From: Symsagittifera roscoffensis
Lineage: Eukaryota > Xenacoelomorpha > Acoela > Convolutidae
Direction: 5' to 3'
DNA: 64,000 nt
Assembly: GCF_963678635.1 (NCBI RefSeq)
Contig: NC_087065.1
Span: 52,021,858-52,085,857 of the forward strand
Positions 44,797 to 55,982 of this stretch are shown one piece after another (the stretch's first letter is position 1; each line of letters opens with the position of its first letter). A model generated the notes under the pieces. The model searched no databases, was not told where the DNA came from, and saw nothing but the letters and a program-made list of their open reading frames with translations. Made by a program: the position numbers and the translations under genes.

Positions 44797-45400
44797 TTGA
44801 AATTTCACGCTCCCATAAAAAACATTGCTCCGGTTTTTGGGCATGCTATGTCAATTGCGCAAATATTCAAAGTCGGCACAACTGGTTCAAACTTAAAAGA
44901 CTTGCATGCGATGGGCTTTAAAAAACGAGATGCTTGCGCAGGGGGCTATTCTCATGCGCGAAGAACCGAATGGGCGAAAAAAGTTGCGGGCGAAGGATCG
45001 AAAACAAAATTAGCCGAAAGTCAATTTTTAAAAAGGAGCAATTGCTATTTAATTAAAATGAATGAATTGAATGAAGCAAATTTTTGCTTCTTTCATAACG
45101 AAACCCTTGCAATATAAAATTTGTTCTAATTCGGCGGTGGTCAGTGACAATTTGAAAATTTTGCATATTTCTGCCGTTTTCATATTCGGTCAATATTAAT
45201 GTTTAGTTCCTGGAAATGTTTACTTTCTTACCAAACTTTAGATGACTGAAGTCTGATAGGCTGATTTTTGCTCATTCGGTCCTTCGCGTATGAGGGATTC
45301 CACTGCTTGCGCACAGATAAAACATCGTTCATACCACTTGAAGTTTAAGTTAAAACATTAAATATTTCACGCATAGGCTCCTTCTTGACTCCGTCCTCTT
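44797..45400. repeat. imperfect inverted repeat containing a 106-codon open frame
   Basis: The plus-strand open frame 44797-45117 contains GSNLKDLHAMGFKKRDACAG and YSHARRTEWAKK and matches no family I know; it has no ATG at its start. Part of its DNA (44930-44978) is repeated in reverse at 45277-45330 (shared TGCGCAAGC-like and ATGCGCGAAG-ACCGAATG words). This points to a fold-back element rather than a gene. Its GC is higher than the flanks. Confidence 0.35.
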
Positions 45401-45419
45401 ATTAAGAAAAGTTTTTCTG

Positions 45420-46210
45420 GTTAGTGTCTTAATCAACAAAACAAAGTAAGGCGAAAAAAAAGTTCTACAATCAACAATAATTGATACTGAAATAAATAAT
45501 CTGCTGCTTCAACGCATCACAACCAATTTTTAGTCTTGAATTAACACCAAAAACACAAAGATATCTTACCATTAAATTTACGCAAGTGTTTCAGCTAGTT
45601 CAAAGAATTTTCCAGCATAGCGAGACTTGGTCAAAACACAACGAAAAAAAACCAAATCAACAACTCTAACCACAGTTTTAACCACAAAATCAAAACTTGC
45701 GTAAAATCGCTTTCATTCGTGGTTCGAGCTGTATTAAAACAATTTTTCGCAGTCTGGAAAAAAACAAGTGTTTTTTTTCTGAAACCTTTTTGATTAGAGA
45801 TTGTCTGATTGACTTCAGTAAAAGAACAAGTAAAGCTTTTGATTAAAGTTGCATTCAAAATAACGGTATGGTCAGAACCGTGGAGGCTACTTGCACAGCA
45901 GCCAGCTAACGTTGTGTTGTAGTCTTGGCCTTGATTCAAAGGCGTTTGTGGCCATTGATTTCAGAAGCGAAACATCTCTGAATGCAACATCAAAGCTTTT
46001 TTCTTGTATCGGTCTAATGATTTATTTCTATTGTTTTACATGTGATTTATTTTGCCGTTTGTAGGAAGATTGATTTTTTTTATAGCAGGATAACGTTACT
46101 GGGAAGTATTCTGATTGAATTGGTTTTGGCTGCCCGATAAATACGCAGTAAAAGGGATGAAAACTTGGTAGCAATTGTAAGAGGCCTGTTTTTAATTAAG
46201 ACCAACCTTA
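45420..46210. other. non-coding stretch, nothing recognised
   Basis: A GCTACTTGCACAGCAGCC word at 45886-45905 resembles the R3 terminus. Otherwise nothing is seen. Confidence 0.45.
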
Positions 46211-46214
46211 AAGG

Positions 46215-46498
46215 GGGGAGTGGACTCCCCTGTTTTAGAGATCCGACCCCCAGACCACCCAAAGGGTCGCCATTTGGTACTATCTTAGGACATGCATTTC
46301 TGGCTGACAGACCTAAATTTTTTTAAAAGGCCCCTTCGCAGCCCACCTACTCTAAACATGAGAGAGAGTGCGCGTAAAAACACAGTTTTATAAATCAAAA
46401 TCTTTCAAAAAATGTCTAACAATGTCTTTTTGGCCTGGTTTTTTTCTCAAAAAATTGCTACTGGCGCAAAAAAGTTCGCCCCCCTAGATTTACTCCTG
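46215..46498 (+). mobile_element. M2 hAT-like MITE, degraded left end
   Basis: Blocks CCCAAAGGGTCGCC, TTGGTACTATCTTAGGACATGC, GGCCCCTTCGCAG, GAGAGAGTGCGCG, and the end CCCCCTAGATTTACTCCTG follow the order in 36570-36939. No target duplication is clear. Confidence 0.55.
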
Positions 46499-46499
46499 G

Positions 46500-47215
46500 A
46501 TACAAGTTGGATAGTTGTGCGTCCCTAAAAAGCAGTGATTACATTTTATGAAATAATTGCTGGTTCCGCGGGTCCCACATTTTTTATGAAAAAAGTGCAA
46601 CAACTCAAGTAAACAAAAACTAAAACTGTTTTCGAAGTTTTTAGTAAGCCTATGTTTTTCTTCTGGGACCCATCTATATTGTAGGGACCCATCTATATTC
46701 TAGTTAGGAACCTACCTAACTATTTTAGGGACCTAACTATTAGTATCGAGAATCATTTAAAGGGGTCATCCGATAGTCAGGATTGCTGAAAATTCATTGA
46801 AAATTATGCCATAAGTGGCGTATGTATTAATATATTAATAATAGTTATAGCATTTATAATACGCAGACTATAGAAATAAATAAACCAATTTTTCCTTCGT
46901 CTACTCGATCTCCCCAGCCTTGGGACAGAGCATAAATTGTCCCCATTTTGATTTATTTTGTCTGAAGTGAATGCGACGAAAAAGATGTCAATTAGGCCAA
47001 ACATTTTATACCTTTTCCAATTCATTTGTTTATTATTGTGTTACTGAATTAAAATAATGGCAAATATAAAACATGGGAAAAGCGAATTAAACTCTCAATG
47101 CTGCAGTTTTCCTCTTTTTCCTCTTTATCTGCTTGCATTTTGAGTTTTAAAATATTCTTCCGTTTGGAATCTATACCCTATTTGCATTAGTCACTTTTAA
47201 ATATCTCTGTTTGTT
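46500..47215. other. non-coding stretch upstream of the GTPase gene
   Basis: It holds short direct repeats of GGGACCCATCTATATT and ACCTAACTATT at 46670-46742. The last part, ATATCTCTGTTTGTTTGCAG, is a good 3' splice site. If so, this region is intronic or an outron of the GTPase gene. Confidence 0.4.
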
Positions 47216-47220
47216 TGCAG

Positions 47221-47496
47221 GGCCCACCGCGACCATAAAATCCTCCAGCTGTGACGTTATTAAGTTATTCCGCAATGCCTAACCGCATTATTGTAGCATG
47301 AATTGGGTGAAAATGAAGATGCGAGAAAGAGCAGACAAAACCCCCGAATTTTTCATGTTACCTTTCAAATAAACCCTAGAGACCTTCTCCGCACGGCGAG
47401 TGTGCAAGACATACCTATGCCGGAATCTCAAATTGCAACACTATTCAGCCCAAATGATCGCTGCGAAAAACTCAGACATGGCGGGTTAAAATAGCG
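47221..47496 (+). other. 5' untranslated part of the GTPase exon
   Basis: A pyrimidine-rich stretch ending in TTTGCAG (47220) marks an acceptor, so transcription starts further upstream or a spliced leader is added here. The 276-base leader has one short upstream frame (ATG 47298, stop 47370-47372, 24 codons). Another upstream frame stops at 47492-47494, two bases before the main ATG, and could reduce translation. Confidence 0.45.
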
Positions 47497-47880
47497 ATGA
47501 ACGGCGGCGGGATATTTGGATCACGTGACAATCGGGGTAATTTTACCCAACTGCCAACCAGTCCTGCACGTACCCCCAATTTCCACCAAGGGACTTCAAC
47601 GCATCAAATTAGTGTCGGCGCTTGTCCCAATTTACTTTTCAAACAGAAACCGGCGGCAAGGTACAACATCACCACCAGTAGTTCAGACAGCTATAAAGAC
47701 TTTATCACTCAGAATCGGAGCCTGACGGGCACCAAGGATAACAAACCATGGGCGGTAAAAGATGATCTCAATCAATGGGGGGAAAGAGCCTTAGTTGCGA
47801 GAAACGGATTGTCCGTGAACAGAACTTACAGTCACACTGTCTCTAGGTTGCAACCTGAGCTAGCATCCTCAAAAACACCT
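47497..47880 (+). CDS. Di-Ras-like GTPase, coding exon 1 (N-terminal extension)
   Basis: The exon encodes residues 1-128 from an ATG at 47497 and ends at a consensus donor (GTAAGT, 47881-47886) in phase 0. The sequence is rich in Ser, Thr, Asn, Gly and Pro, with no predicted domain, membrane segment or signal peptide. It begins MNGGGIFGSRDNRGNF. It is linked to the GTPase exons by matching phase and by similar composition of exon 2. There is no stop between the ATG and the donor. I chose this ATG because an upstream stop closes its frame and the next ATG is far into the protein. A shorter isoform from a downstream promoter remains possible. Confidence 0.6.
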
Positions 47881-48761
47881 GTAAGTACATGGTTTTTATA
47901 TGTTTGTTCCATGTTTAGAAGGACTTTTCTAATTCAAGTATTGCAAGACATCTGTGGTAATGGCATCATAATAAGTCACTTTTCGGTGTTATTAGAGAGC
48001 ATAAATTAGTGATGAAGTTATCAATGATTTCATCGTACAAGAATAATTTCAGTAATCACACGGTTTTTCATGATTTTTCGTTATCACACGCCTTCGAGGC
48101 TTCATTTTGGAATCCGAATCTCGACTGAGCTAATATTATCACTTGATTTGATACTTTATTCAACCTCACAGGTAGTCACATCTAACACAAATAAAAGCCC
48201 AATTTGTATTCTTTGCAAAAGATTGGTCAGAACTAGTAGCGTGTTAAGGATTATTTTGACACGTAAAAAATACAAAATATTGCAAAAAAGGAACCTTTTG
48301 AAATTATCTTGAGTCAGAATCGAGGGACAGGTACATGACGGGCGGCATGGGATTTTGAGTTTTTATTATTTCATCAATTTTGTGGGCTTTCTGGGTGTCT
48401 ATATCCCCATCTATTTAATTAAATTAAGTACTTTGTGGTAAAAAAAAATGTAGATGAGTTGCAATTAGTTTTCTTTGCGGCTCCCCGGAAATACGTCAGA
48501 AAGGGCAAAGACAAGTTATACTTACTAGTATATTTATATATTAAACGTGTAATATTAGCGAGCGTTTACCATTTTTACGAGGCGATGAGGGAAATGAAGG
48601 ATGTGCATTTTAAAAAATGTATCTCAATTTAAGACAGCCGTAATTGGAATTTCATTTGGTATTGAGTAAGTTTTTATTGAAAACATTTAACCAATTCAGC
48701 AACAATTTGCATTTTTTATTACCTGTATTCCAAGGAATTTCATTATTTTTTTCATGTGTAG
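47881..48761. other. intron 1 of the GTPase gene
   Basis: An 881-bp intron bounded by GTAAGT and TTTTTTTCATGTGTAG. It contains only AT-rich non-coding sequence. Confidence 0.65.
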
Positions 48762-49454
48762 AAGCGAAACAGCTATACCAATCCAGGGTACGAATCGCCG
48801 AGAAAGTGTTTGTCCAGCCCTCTTAATCCGATTTCGAATGGTTCGCCTAAAGTCAGTGTGCAAATGGCGCCCTCCTATCAAAAAAGATCATCTGGACCCC
48901 ATCATCAGACCCAAAACTACTCACCTCTTTGGAGCCCCAAAGGAAAATCATCCTTGAAATCTCACCTTCTCAATGGCGATATCACAGTCGGCGAAAACAA
49001 CTTAAACGACCTTGGCGAAAGTAAAAAGTTCTCACATCAGTCTTATTCGTCCAAGTTTAAAGTCGACCCATTGAACCCAAGTTACTTCTCTTCTCAAAGA
49101 CATAACAATAATCAATTGAATACACACGTCGGAAGACCGGAACGAGTCGGAGAGCCACGAAGTCCGAGTGATTGCTCGGCCGACGGAGTTCAATCGGAAC
49201 AACTGACACAGTCGTTTAATTGCTCGGTTGACACAACTGCCATTTTAGACCGAGACCACTCGAAGAGCGCCGATAGAAATCCGCATTTGTATCAGATGAA
49301 CGACTCCTTAAGCCTACAAGATAAACAGCAGAAAGAAATAAGAATAGCACTTTTCGGACTGCGAGGTGTCGGCAAATCGTCCATAATTTTGCAATTCATC
49401 AGACGGAAGTTCAGAACGCACTACATTCCAACAATCGAAGATACATATCAGAAG
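48762..49454 (+). CDS. Di-Ras-like GTPase, coding exon 2 (linker, G1 and switch I)
   Basis: The exon encodes residues 129-359. It starts after TGTGTAG in phase 0 and ends at a GTGAGA donor in phase 0. Residues 129-320 continue the Ser/Pro/Asn-rich extension. The GTPase domain begins at IRIALFG, with the P-loop GLRGVGKS at residues 327-334 and switch I YIPTIEDTY (Thr352). TIEDTY with the F/Y-IP lead is the Di-Ras/Ras family pattern and is closest to Di-Ras. The residue at the Ras-12 position is Arg329 instead of Gly. The extension is the main oddity, since Di-Ras proteins are usually about 200 residues. Confidence 0.9.
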
Positions 49455-49554
49455 GTGAGAAAACGTGGTTCATGTGAACAATATATTATGCTATTGGCTG
49501 AAAAAATTACTTATAAACAAGTGAATTATCTCCCCCCTCCCTCCTTTTTTTGAT

Positions 49555-50170
49555 TAAGGGGAGAGTTAGTTCAGTTGGTCCAAAATTTCCATCAACATGA
49601 AGCTGTTTTCAAAGAATCGAAGCATGTGTATGAACTTCAACAAGCTCAGCAAAGCAATGTGGTTACAACTGAGTTTGATTTGTTGGCTTGTTTCCATGAA
49701 CTAAACCCTCGATTGAAAAAAAAGAGGGATCAAATCCATTTTGGGGGAAGAATGTTAACTTGGTTCTTAGTTCGAATTTTCAGCCAATCAGAACAGAGCA
49801 TTTTACATGCACCACTTCGTAAATTTGATTTAAATTGAATGCTAGGATCTTAACTTGGTCTATTAGGGGAGGGGGGATGTTAACTTGATCTGAAAAGAGT
49901 GGTCGTTCGAGTAGCACAGTGTAGAAAGAAAAAAGAGATTCCCACAATGATTATTGAAGCTATTTTGGATCTACTTAACAATCTCTACTCATTTCAAGAA
50001 AAGGGGAGATTGTTAACTAGATCAAAACGATAGATTTTTTGACCAATAAGAATGCAGCAAAATTAGAATTCTCAATAGAAAGCTCCTTGCTAATTTACTG
50101 TATTTATTTACAGGGGTGGTGATTCTTAAGTAGGCACCATAGGGGGGAGATTGTTAAGTAGATCCGCAAT
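49555..50170. repeat. array of spaced G-run / GTTAAC / GATC motifs
   Basis: A motif of the form GGGG(A/G)GAtGTTAACTtGATC occurs at about 49743-49766, 49866-49893, 50003-50023 and 50141-50166, with weaker copies at 49557 and 49966. The spacing is irregular, about 110-140 bp. The complementary form recurs at 58.63, 59.47, 60.34 and 61.74 kb. Confidence 0.5.
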
Positions 50171-50379
50171 TTTATAAACGACAGCAGTAGGTTTTGAGAA
50201 ATTTTTCTTTTTTAGTGTTTTCTACTGTTTTCTGAAAGAGCAGGTGTATATTTAAATTAGGCGCTCCAAACTAATTAATAGTAGCTAAAACATAGTTGAA
50301 CAGTTCCAAGTCAATGGGAGTGAACACTAAGAGAGTAATTTATCCAGTCTACCGCTAAAATTAAGACTAAACAACACTG

Positions 50380-50900
50380 GCCGTATCAGGGCAAAGCCCT
50401 GAATGTTCCGACTGCCCATTAATTGGTCTCGAATCGTTTTTGGTATATGAAATATTAACAAACTACAATTTTTAGGCTGATAATATCACGGTGATAAATA
50501 TTATGGAGTTTATGGAGTTCATGGAGTTAGTAAGACCAGTTAGCTAAGCTCAACTCAATTTGAAACGATTATGAGTGATAAAAAGTTGCCAAAAATGAAT
50601 AGCAGAAAATAACACCAAAAGGGGGACCCTTTAGTTAGTGAAGGGATCAATCCCTGAGAGGGTGGCGTCCACCCCCCCCCCCTAAATCTGCTACAGCCTG
50701 TTCTGTCATGGTTTTGCCAAAAAGTGAATAACGGAAATGGCCACCAATAGCAATGCTCGCTACGAATCTTCAGAAAAAAACTTAATTAGTTTTTATTATT
50801 TTTTTTTCTATTCATTAACCCGAAAGACCAGTTTATGGGCAGTCGGAGCATTCAGTGTTTTACCCTGCCTGATACGAGTACTCTTGTTGTTAATTTGAAT
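50380..50900. mobile_element. short element bounded by inverted R1-type ends
   Basis: The left end is CGTATCAGGGCAAAGCCCTG then AATGTTCCGACTGCC (50382-50415). The right end is GGCAGTCGGAGCATTCAGTG followed by TTTTACCCTGCCTGATACG (50836-50880). The two are inverted copies. Between them lies an M2-type MITE remnant (50612-50702, C11 run). This looks like a non-autonomous element with inverted R1 termini. Confidence 0.5.
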
Positions 50901-51959
50901 ATTGCGATTATCAGGGTTAATAATGATGTTATCCTTTTCTTTGTTATTGAGATTTTTATGATTATAATCATAAAAATTGATTTAATATTATGATAATTGT
51001 TCAATATGATAACCATTGTTTTTGTAATTATTAAAATTATTAGGATTACTAGTCAGCTGTAAAACTGTTTGAGAACCGGTACATAATGTAGGATGTAAAA
51101 GTTATCAAAGTATTTTTTATAAAAAAAACTTTAATTTCATTTTTTGGCGAGCTTTTTGAATCAGAATCTTGCTATTTTATGTAAACGAAATGTTTTTACT
51201 ATAATGAATTTAAGGTCTTTTTAAGATAACTGACACCATCCCCGCAGCAGTTTATAAAACATTTCAAGCTTAAAAAAGATGTTTTTTGGTAGTAACCTTG
51301 AGTACCAATTAAAATCTTTAGAGTGCCAATATTTTCACTCGACTTTCAATTATTTTCTTGGTAGTTGATACCTTTAATTTATTAGTTCAAGAATAAAGGA
51401 CTTTCCAAGCTCATAAGTTAAATAATATAGCTCTTTCCAAAAAGTAATACAATTTGAAGTTACACAATTATCTACATTTTAGAAGTGTAAAATCTTTCAG
51501 TAACATCAAATTTAGAGAAGGGTTTATTTCTTGCAAAAAATGAATTGCCAATGAAAATGCAGATGCTAAAATTTACCCATATAAAAAATTACATGAGAAA
51601 AAAAATTCGCAAATTTCACTGGTAGAAATTTTTTTTGCCTTTTTACCTTTTCTCTAAAAGTAAAAGCAATTTTTTAATTTATGTGATGCCCTGCATAGAA
51701 GCGATACTTACCTGAGCTGGTATAAGTTTTATTGGATCAGTCAGATAAGTGTTTTTTTTTGTTTCGTGTATTGTATGTTCTACTTAAAACTTCTGTACAC
51801 ATTTTAAATACTTCCATCAGTATGATAAGGATCGAGTTTGATAAAAATGCACCGTATAATTCTAAGGATTTAAAGGAAGAGTACTACAAAAAGGGATAAA
51901 ATTACTAAAAGCCGAGTTTGGGTCAAAATTTGAACGCTGCCAGTGAAATAAAGCAAAAT

Positions 51960-52980
51960 TGAAAAAAAAAAATTGGATTTTGACAATTATCATATTCATA
52001 TGCAAACACTCAAAGTTTCAAAATAGTACGTTCATTATCTTAGGAGCTGTTTACATAAAAACCCAAACTCTTATTGTTCCGACTTTCGAAGAATGTAACG
52101 AATATATATGCTCGAGATGGTTTTTTATTCACACCAACTCTCAAAATATTTTCCTCGGGTGCTTGATCCATGGGTCTTCGTGTTCTCAGTAGGGGCACGC
52201 TCACCACTACACTTTCCGGATTTAATGATTGATGTAAAATGCTCAGATATTGACTAACGTGACTATAGGAGCGCTGTGATACTTTGATGCTGAAAAGTTA
52301 AAGCGCATTATTTACGCGTGGTGAATTGTCCCGCACCAGAAATTTGTTCCAAATTCAATTGAGGCAGGTTAATTAGTCCGATGAATTCCTTAAAGTAATC
52401 AATCTCTTGCTAAAAAATGATGAAAATGATTTAAATTTTCCGAAGTTTATCAAACATTGCGACACTGTTTGTATAACTCTTCCGCAAATTGCGTGGTAGA
52501 TCACCAGACACAAAATGCATGTTTTCCGGCTTCTAGCGTTTTGAAATTCGCTTAACCAACTTCATTGATCCTACTTCCAAAGAAATCGGAATATTTATGC
52601 TTGGGGTGGTTTTTCAGTCAATTTTCGCTCGATCGGAATAATAGATTTTAACATACAAATTTGTACCCTATTGAAGATCTCGACTCCTTAAAATATAAAT
52701 TAAAAAGATGTTTTACCTCCAATCAAAATTGCCAATTTGGCCGGAAAATTTATGCGCGTTTTGAAGATTTTATTCGCGAACATATCGCGAACTATTTATG
52801 CGTGACAAATAAACCCGCACAAAATTCCAAATTGAATTGAGGCTAGCTAACGTAATCGGCACATTACTTTCGTTACTTGAATTTATAGTTTTTCAATATT
52901 TTTTTTCCAAAAACTAATTGACATGGATAAAGGGGCCGTCGGAACATTCAGAGCTTCGCCCTGATATATGAGCATTCGTT
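51960..52980 (+). mobile_element. repeat family R1, diverged copy
   Basis: Blocks in family order are TTGTTCCGACTTTCGAAGAA, TATATGCTCGAGATGG, a second TATTTATGCTTGGGGTGG-like block (a partial internal duplication), TTTATGCGTGACAAATAAACC, and the end GTCGGAACATTCAGAGCTTC followed by GCCCTGATATATGAGC (52938-52973). It is non-coding. Confidence 0.45.
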
Positions 52981-53447
52981 TTTTGCTTTCAAAATCTTCC
53001 TTTTTTATACCCATTTACATTTTGCTCTCTGAATTGTATGATGGTATACACAAACCACACTACTCTTTCTTCTGTTTCCTACATGTATGAGGATTGTTTT
53101 GATTAACATAAATATTTATAGGAACCATAAGGCTTTAAAAAATTTAAACCATGAACATTGTTTTGAATCACTGCGACTTTTGGTGCAGTGGTTTTTTGCT
53201 AAAGTTTTTGGGACCAAAATTAACCCGAATCCAAACCCTAACCCCTTCATTTGGAAAATAGCTTATGCCATTAGTGGATAAACTACTTCCCTTTACATAA
53301 ATGATGCTGGAATAATTTACAAATTGGGTAAAATTTTATTGGGTAAACTTATGCCACTTGCTATCAAGTAGGACTTGTCTGAATGAGAATTATGGAAATA
53401 GGAAATCAAAATTGGTGTCGATTGTTGCTATAACTATAATTCTTTAG

Positions 53448-53969
53448 GAACTGGAGACTAGCGCTGGTCGGAGAACCCTTCGGATAACAGATACAAACGG
53501 AAACTTCCAGTTCCCGACTATGCAGCGAAAGACCATCGCCAATTCACATGTCATTCTTCTCGTGTTTTCCGTCGACAGTCGAGAATCACTCGAATTCCTC
53601 AGCCGAATTCACGAAGACATCATCAAATATGGCGCCAAACACCCGCCCAAATTAGTCGTTCTGGTCGGCAACAAGTGCGACCGACGAGAAGGCCGAGAAG
53701 TGAGTCAGAGCTCGGGTCTGTCGAGTGCGAAGTCGTGGGGGTGCCCCTATGTGGAGACGTCGGCAAAAGACGACACGAACGTTGCCGATCTTTTCTGTGG
53801 TGCTGCTAAACTGTGTGTGGAGTCTTCTTCATCACCATTGTGCACTAACGGCCGGTGCATTAACAGAACTGATGATTCAGATGCGATTAGGAGACGAGAC
53901 AGATTAAAACTGGATCACGGCGGTGGTCGAATCAAACCAGCTTGTTGCCAAACTTGCTGCATTAGTTGA
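53448..53969 (+). CDS. Di-Ras-like GTPase, coding exon 3 (G3 to CAAX)
   Basis: The exon encodes residues 360-532 and the stop (53967-53969). It starts after TTCTTTAG in phase 0. G3 is DTNG (374-377) followed by NFQFPTMQRKTI, the Di-Ras pattern DTTG-x-x-QFPAMQR. Asn378 sits at the Ras-61 position, where Di-Ras has Ser and Ras has Gln. G4 is NKCD (434-437), with the NKCD form typical of Di-Ras. G5 is ETSAK (462-466). The tail has a basic, Gly-rich stretch and ends ACCQTCCIS: CCIS fits a CAAX prenylation box, and the cysteines before it could be palmitoylated. The protein is expected on the inner face of a membrane. The assembled protein is 532 residues. Confidence 0.92.
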   Translation, partial: ELETSAGRRTLRITDTNGNFQFPTMQRKTIANSHVILLVFSVDSRESLEFLSRIHEDIIKYGAKHPPKLVVLVGNKCDRREGREVSQSSGLSSAKSWGCPYVETSAKDDTNVADLFCGAAKLCVESSSSPLCTNGRCINRTDDSDAIRRRDRLKLDHGGGRIKPACCQTCCIS

Positions 53970-54172
53970 CCGCAGATGACCCTTTTATTTGACCCTCAGA
54001 GATGTCAACGAATCTGCCAAAATCCAATCCGAAAATAACCTCACTTATAGAGTAGTTTATTGTAACTCTTCTGGTTGCTATTTTTATTTGGTCGCTTCTG
54101 AAGACTTTATGTATCACATGTGCTTTAAAAAGTCTGGTAAGGACGCTGCCAAAAAACTGGCAATTTTAGTAA

Positions 54173-54178
54173 AATAAA
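54173..54178 (+). promoter_or_regulatory. polyadenylation signal of the GTPase gene
   Basis: AATAAA occurs 204 bases after the stop codon, on the same strand. No earlier AATAAA or ATTAAA is found after the stop codon. Confidence 0.55.
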
Positions 54179-54303
54179 CAACCGTCAATTCAAGTTGTTA
54201 GAATTCCTTCTTCTTATTTTTTGATCAACACTGATATCATCTGCTTTTTTTATTGCTTTAGACAAAACTTACCTTTCAAAAACTTATCAATGATTGCAGC
54301 AGG

Positions 54304-54566
54304 CAGGGGCGGATCTAGGATTTTCTTGAGGCGGTGCAATTTTCAAAAGTTTTGGAAAAAATTTTGACGATCTTTTTTTAGGTCGACAAAAATTGGTTTT
54401 CCGAGCTCTCCTAAAGCACTAACAAGACGCTGTTTTAGTCAAAACTTCTGCGCCAAAGGCGCCTGTAGAAAGCCAAAAAAGTACCAAAGGATGGCCCTTT
54501 TGGGTTGGCAAGGGGTCGAATAGCTAAAGGAAAGGGGTCGTCCGCCGCCCCCTAAATCCGCCCCTG
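54304..54566 (-). mobile_element. M2 hAT-like MITE, well-preserved ends
   Basis: A 263-bp element with ends CAGGGGCGGATCTAGGATTTTC and CCTAAATCCGCCCCTG, a good inverted repeat. The bases on the left (GATTGCAG, 54292-54299) and right (GACTGCAG, 54567-54574) match at seven of eight positions, with four extra bases (CAGG) between the left one and the terminus. This is consistent with an 8-bp hAT duplication. It also forms the outer edge of the 54.3-57.6 kb inverted duplication. Confidence 0.65.
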
Positions 54567-55752
54567 GACTGCAGCACGCCAAGGCCAATCATGAGAAAAT
54601 TTTGAACTAATTTGAAATTGCCGTGCATATTTTTCCATAGTTTTTGACTGCTTGAAAGCTTTTTCAGGTTGGGACCCACTACCTGAATTCGCCATTGCTG
54701 AATTCGCCACGAAAAAAAAGTATAACAGTAATCTGTGCCTTTTTAAGGAACAAAAAATGATCCTTGTTTTGAAAAAAGAAGCCCAACTGATTCGGCCTAA
54801 AAAATTATGAATAAAATAAAACAAGGATAACTAGTTACTGTGCTCAGTATGTTCCGACCGTAGCACAGAATGTTCCGACCGTAGTCTTTAGAAAACTACG
54901 GTTTAGTAAGTTTTTTTTCCAAATTAGTGTAGTTTTCTTTGCTTGGTGTGATAAAAAGATTTGACGTAAAAATATTTAGGCCTAATAAACAGTCATAGTA
55001 ATATAGGCAAATTGGACAAAAATTTTGAAAAATTTAAAAAAATGCCGAACATTTTTGAATTTTTTTGAAATATTTGGTACCAAAAATGAAATTAAAAAAA
55101 CTCCAAAAACTAGTTTTACTTGCTTAAAATTAAGTTTTAAGGTCTTAAGTTAGGCATAATTTAGCTTGTGAGCCTGCTCGCTTGCTTTATTCGCTCGAAT
55201 TGATACAGAAAATTGAAAATTTTAGAACGGTTTTTCTCGACACTGGGAAATTGTTTTAAAATTTTTTGTTGTGGTTTAAATTACAACTGAAAGGGCTTTA
55301 ATGTGATATTTTACTCAACCCAGTCCAATAATTACTTGTGGTACCTGATTTGGTTAATTCTTTAATTGGGTTATTTCATTATTGGGTTGACATATCGCCA
55401 ATTTAGGTCAGTATTGGGGATTCAGTAATTGAGAGTCAAACTTTGGGATTTTGTATTTGAGATTCAGTATTTGGGAGCATGAATTCAAAACATTTTGTTC
55501 ACAGGGAGTAAATGATTTATATAACTAAATTGAGCAATTTAGTATTTGATAAAAATTACCAAAAATGAATTAGAGTAGAACTAAATTTTAAGTTTAAAAA
55601 CAAGATTATATAATCCTGAAAATTTTGTTTTACAAAACTTTTTTCTGGTTTCGACTTTTGAAAATATTTCAAAACGGCCAAATTAAAACTTTTTTATTTT
55701 AATTGAATGGTTTGAAATGAACTGATGAATAAATTTACAGGAGCTGAGATTG

Positions 55753-55930
55753 ATGACAGGAATTGAGATCGGAGTTAACTTTTGTAGGAACCGAATTTGA
55801 AGCTGGGTATGTTTGACAGGAATTGAGATGAGATCGAAATTGCGTATGTTTGTCAGGAATTGAGATCGAAGTTGGGTATGTTCGACAGGATTTGAGATCG
55901 AAGTTGAGTGTTTGACAGGAGTTGAGATCA
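55753..55930. repeat. minisatellite of about 32-42 bp units
   Basis: About five imperfect units of the form TTTGACAGGAATTGAGATCG followed by AAGTTGGGTATG lie head to tail. The minus-strand open frames with repeated P-V-K-H-T-Q-L or S-C-Q-T words are products of this repeat. Confidence 0.75.
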
Positions 55931-55982
55931 AATTTTTGGTATTCCAACTGGTAGCTGATCAACGTACTAATCAAAAGATATA

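Larger units (their letters stand above)
49455..53447. other. intron 2 of the GTPase gene, repeat-rich
   Basis: A 3,993-bp intron with GTGAGA and TTCTTTAG ends. It holds a series of GTTAACTWGATC motifs next to G runs (49.55-50.17 kb), an R1-like end pair at 50.38 and 50.88 kb, an M2 MITE remnant and a diverged R1 copy (51.96-52.98 kb). The open frame at 49575-49838 is made of repeat sequence. Confidence 0.65.

Noticed and set aside
49575-49838. 87-codon open frame in intron 2
   Set aside because: Made largely of the GTTAAC/G-run repeat array and lacks a start codon and domain.
53989-54177. 62-codon open frame after the GTPase stop
   Set aside because: It has no ATG start and ends at the poly(A) signal. 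It most likely is 3' untranslated sequence open by chance.
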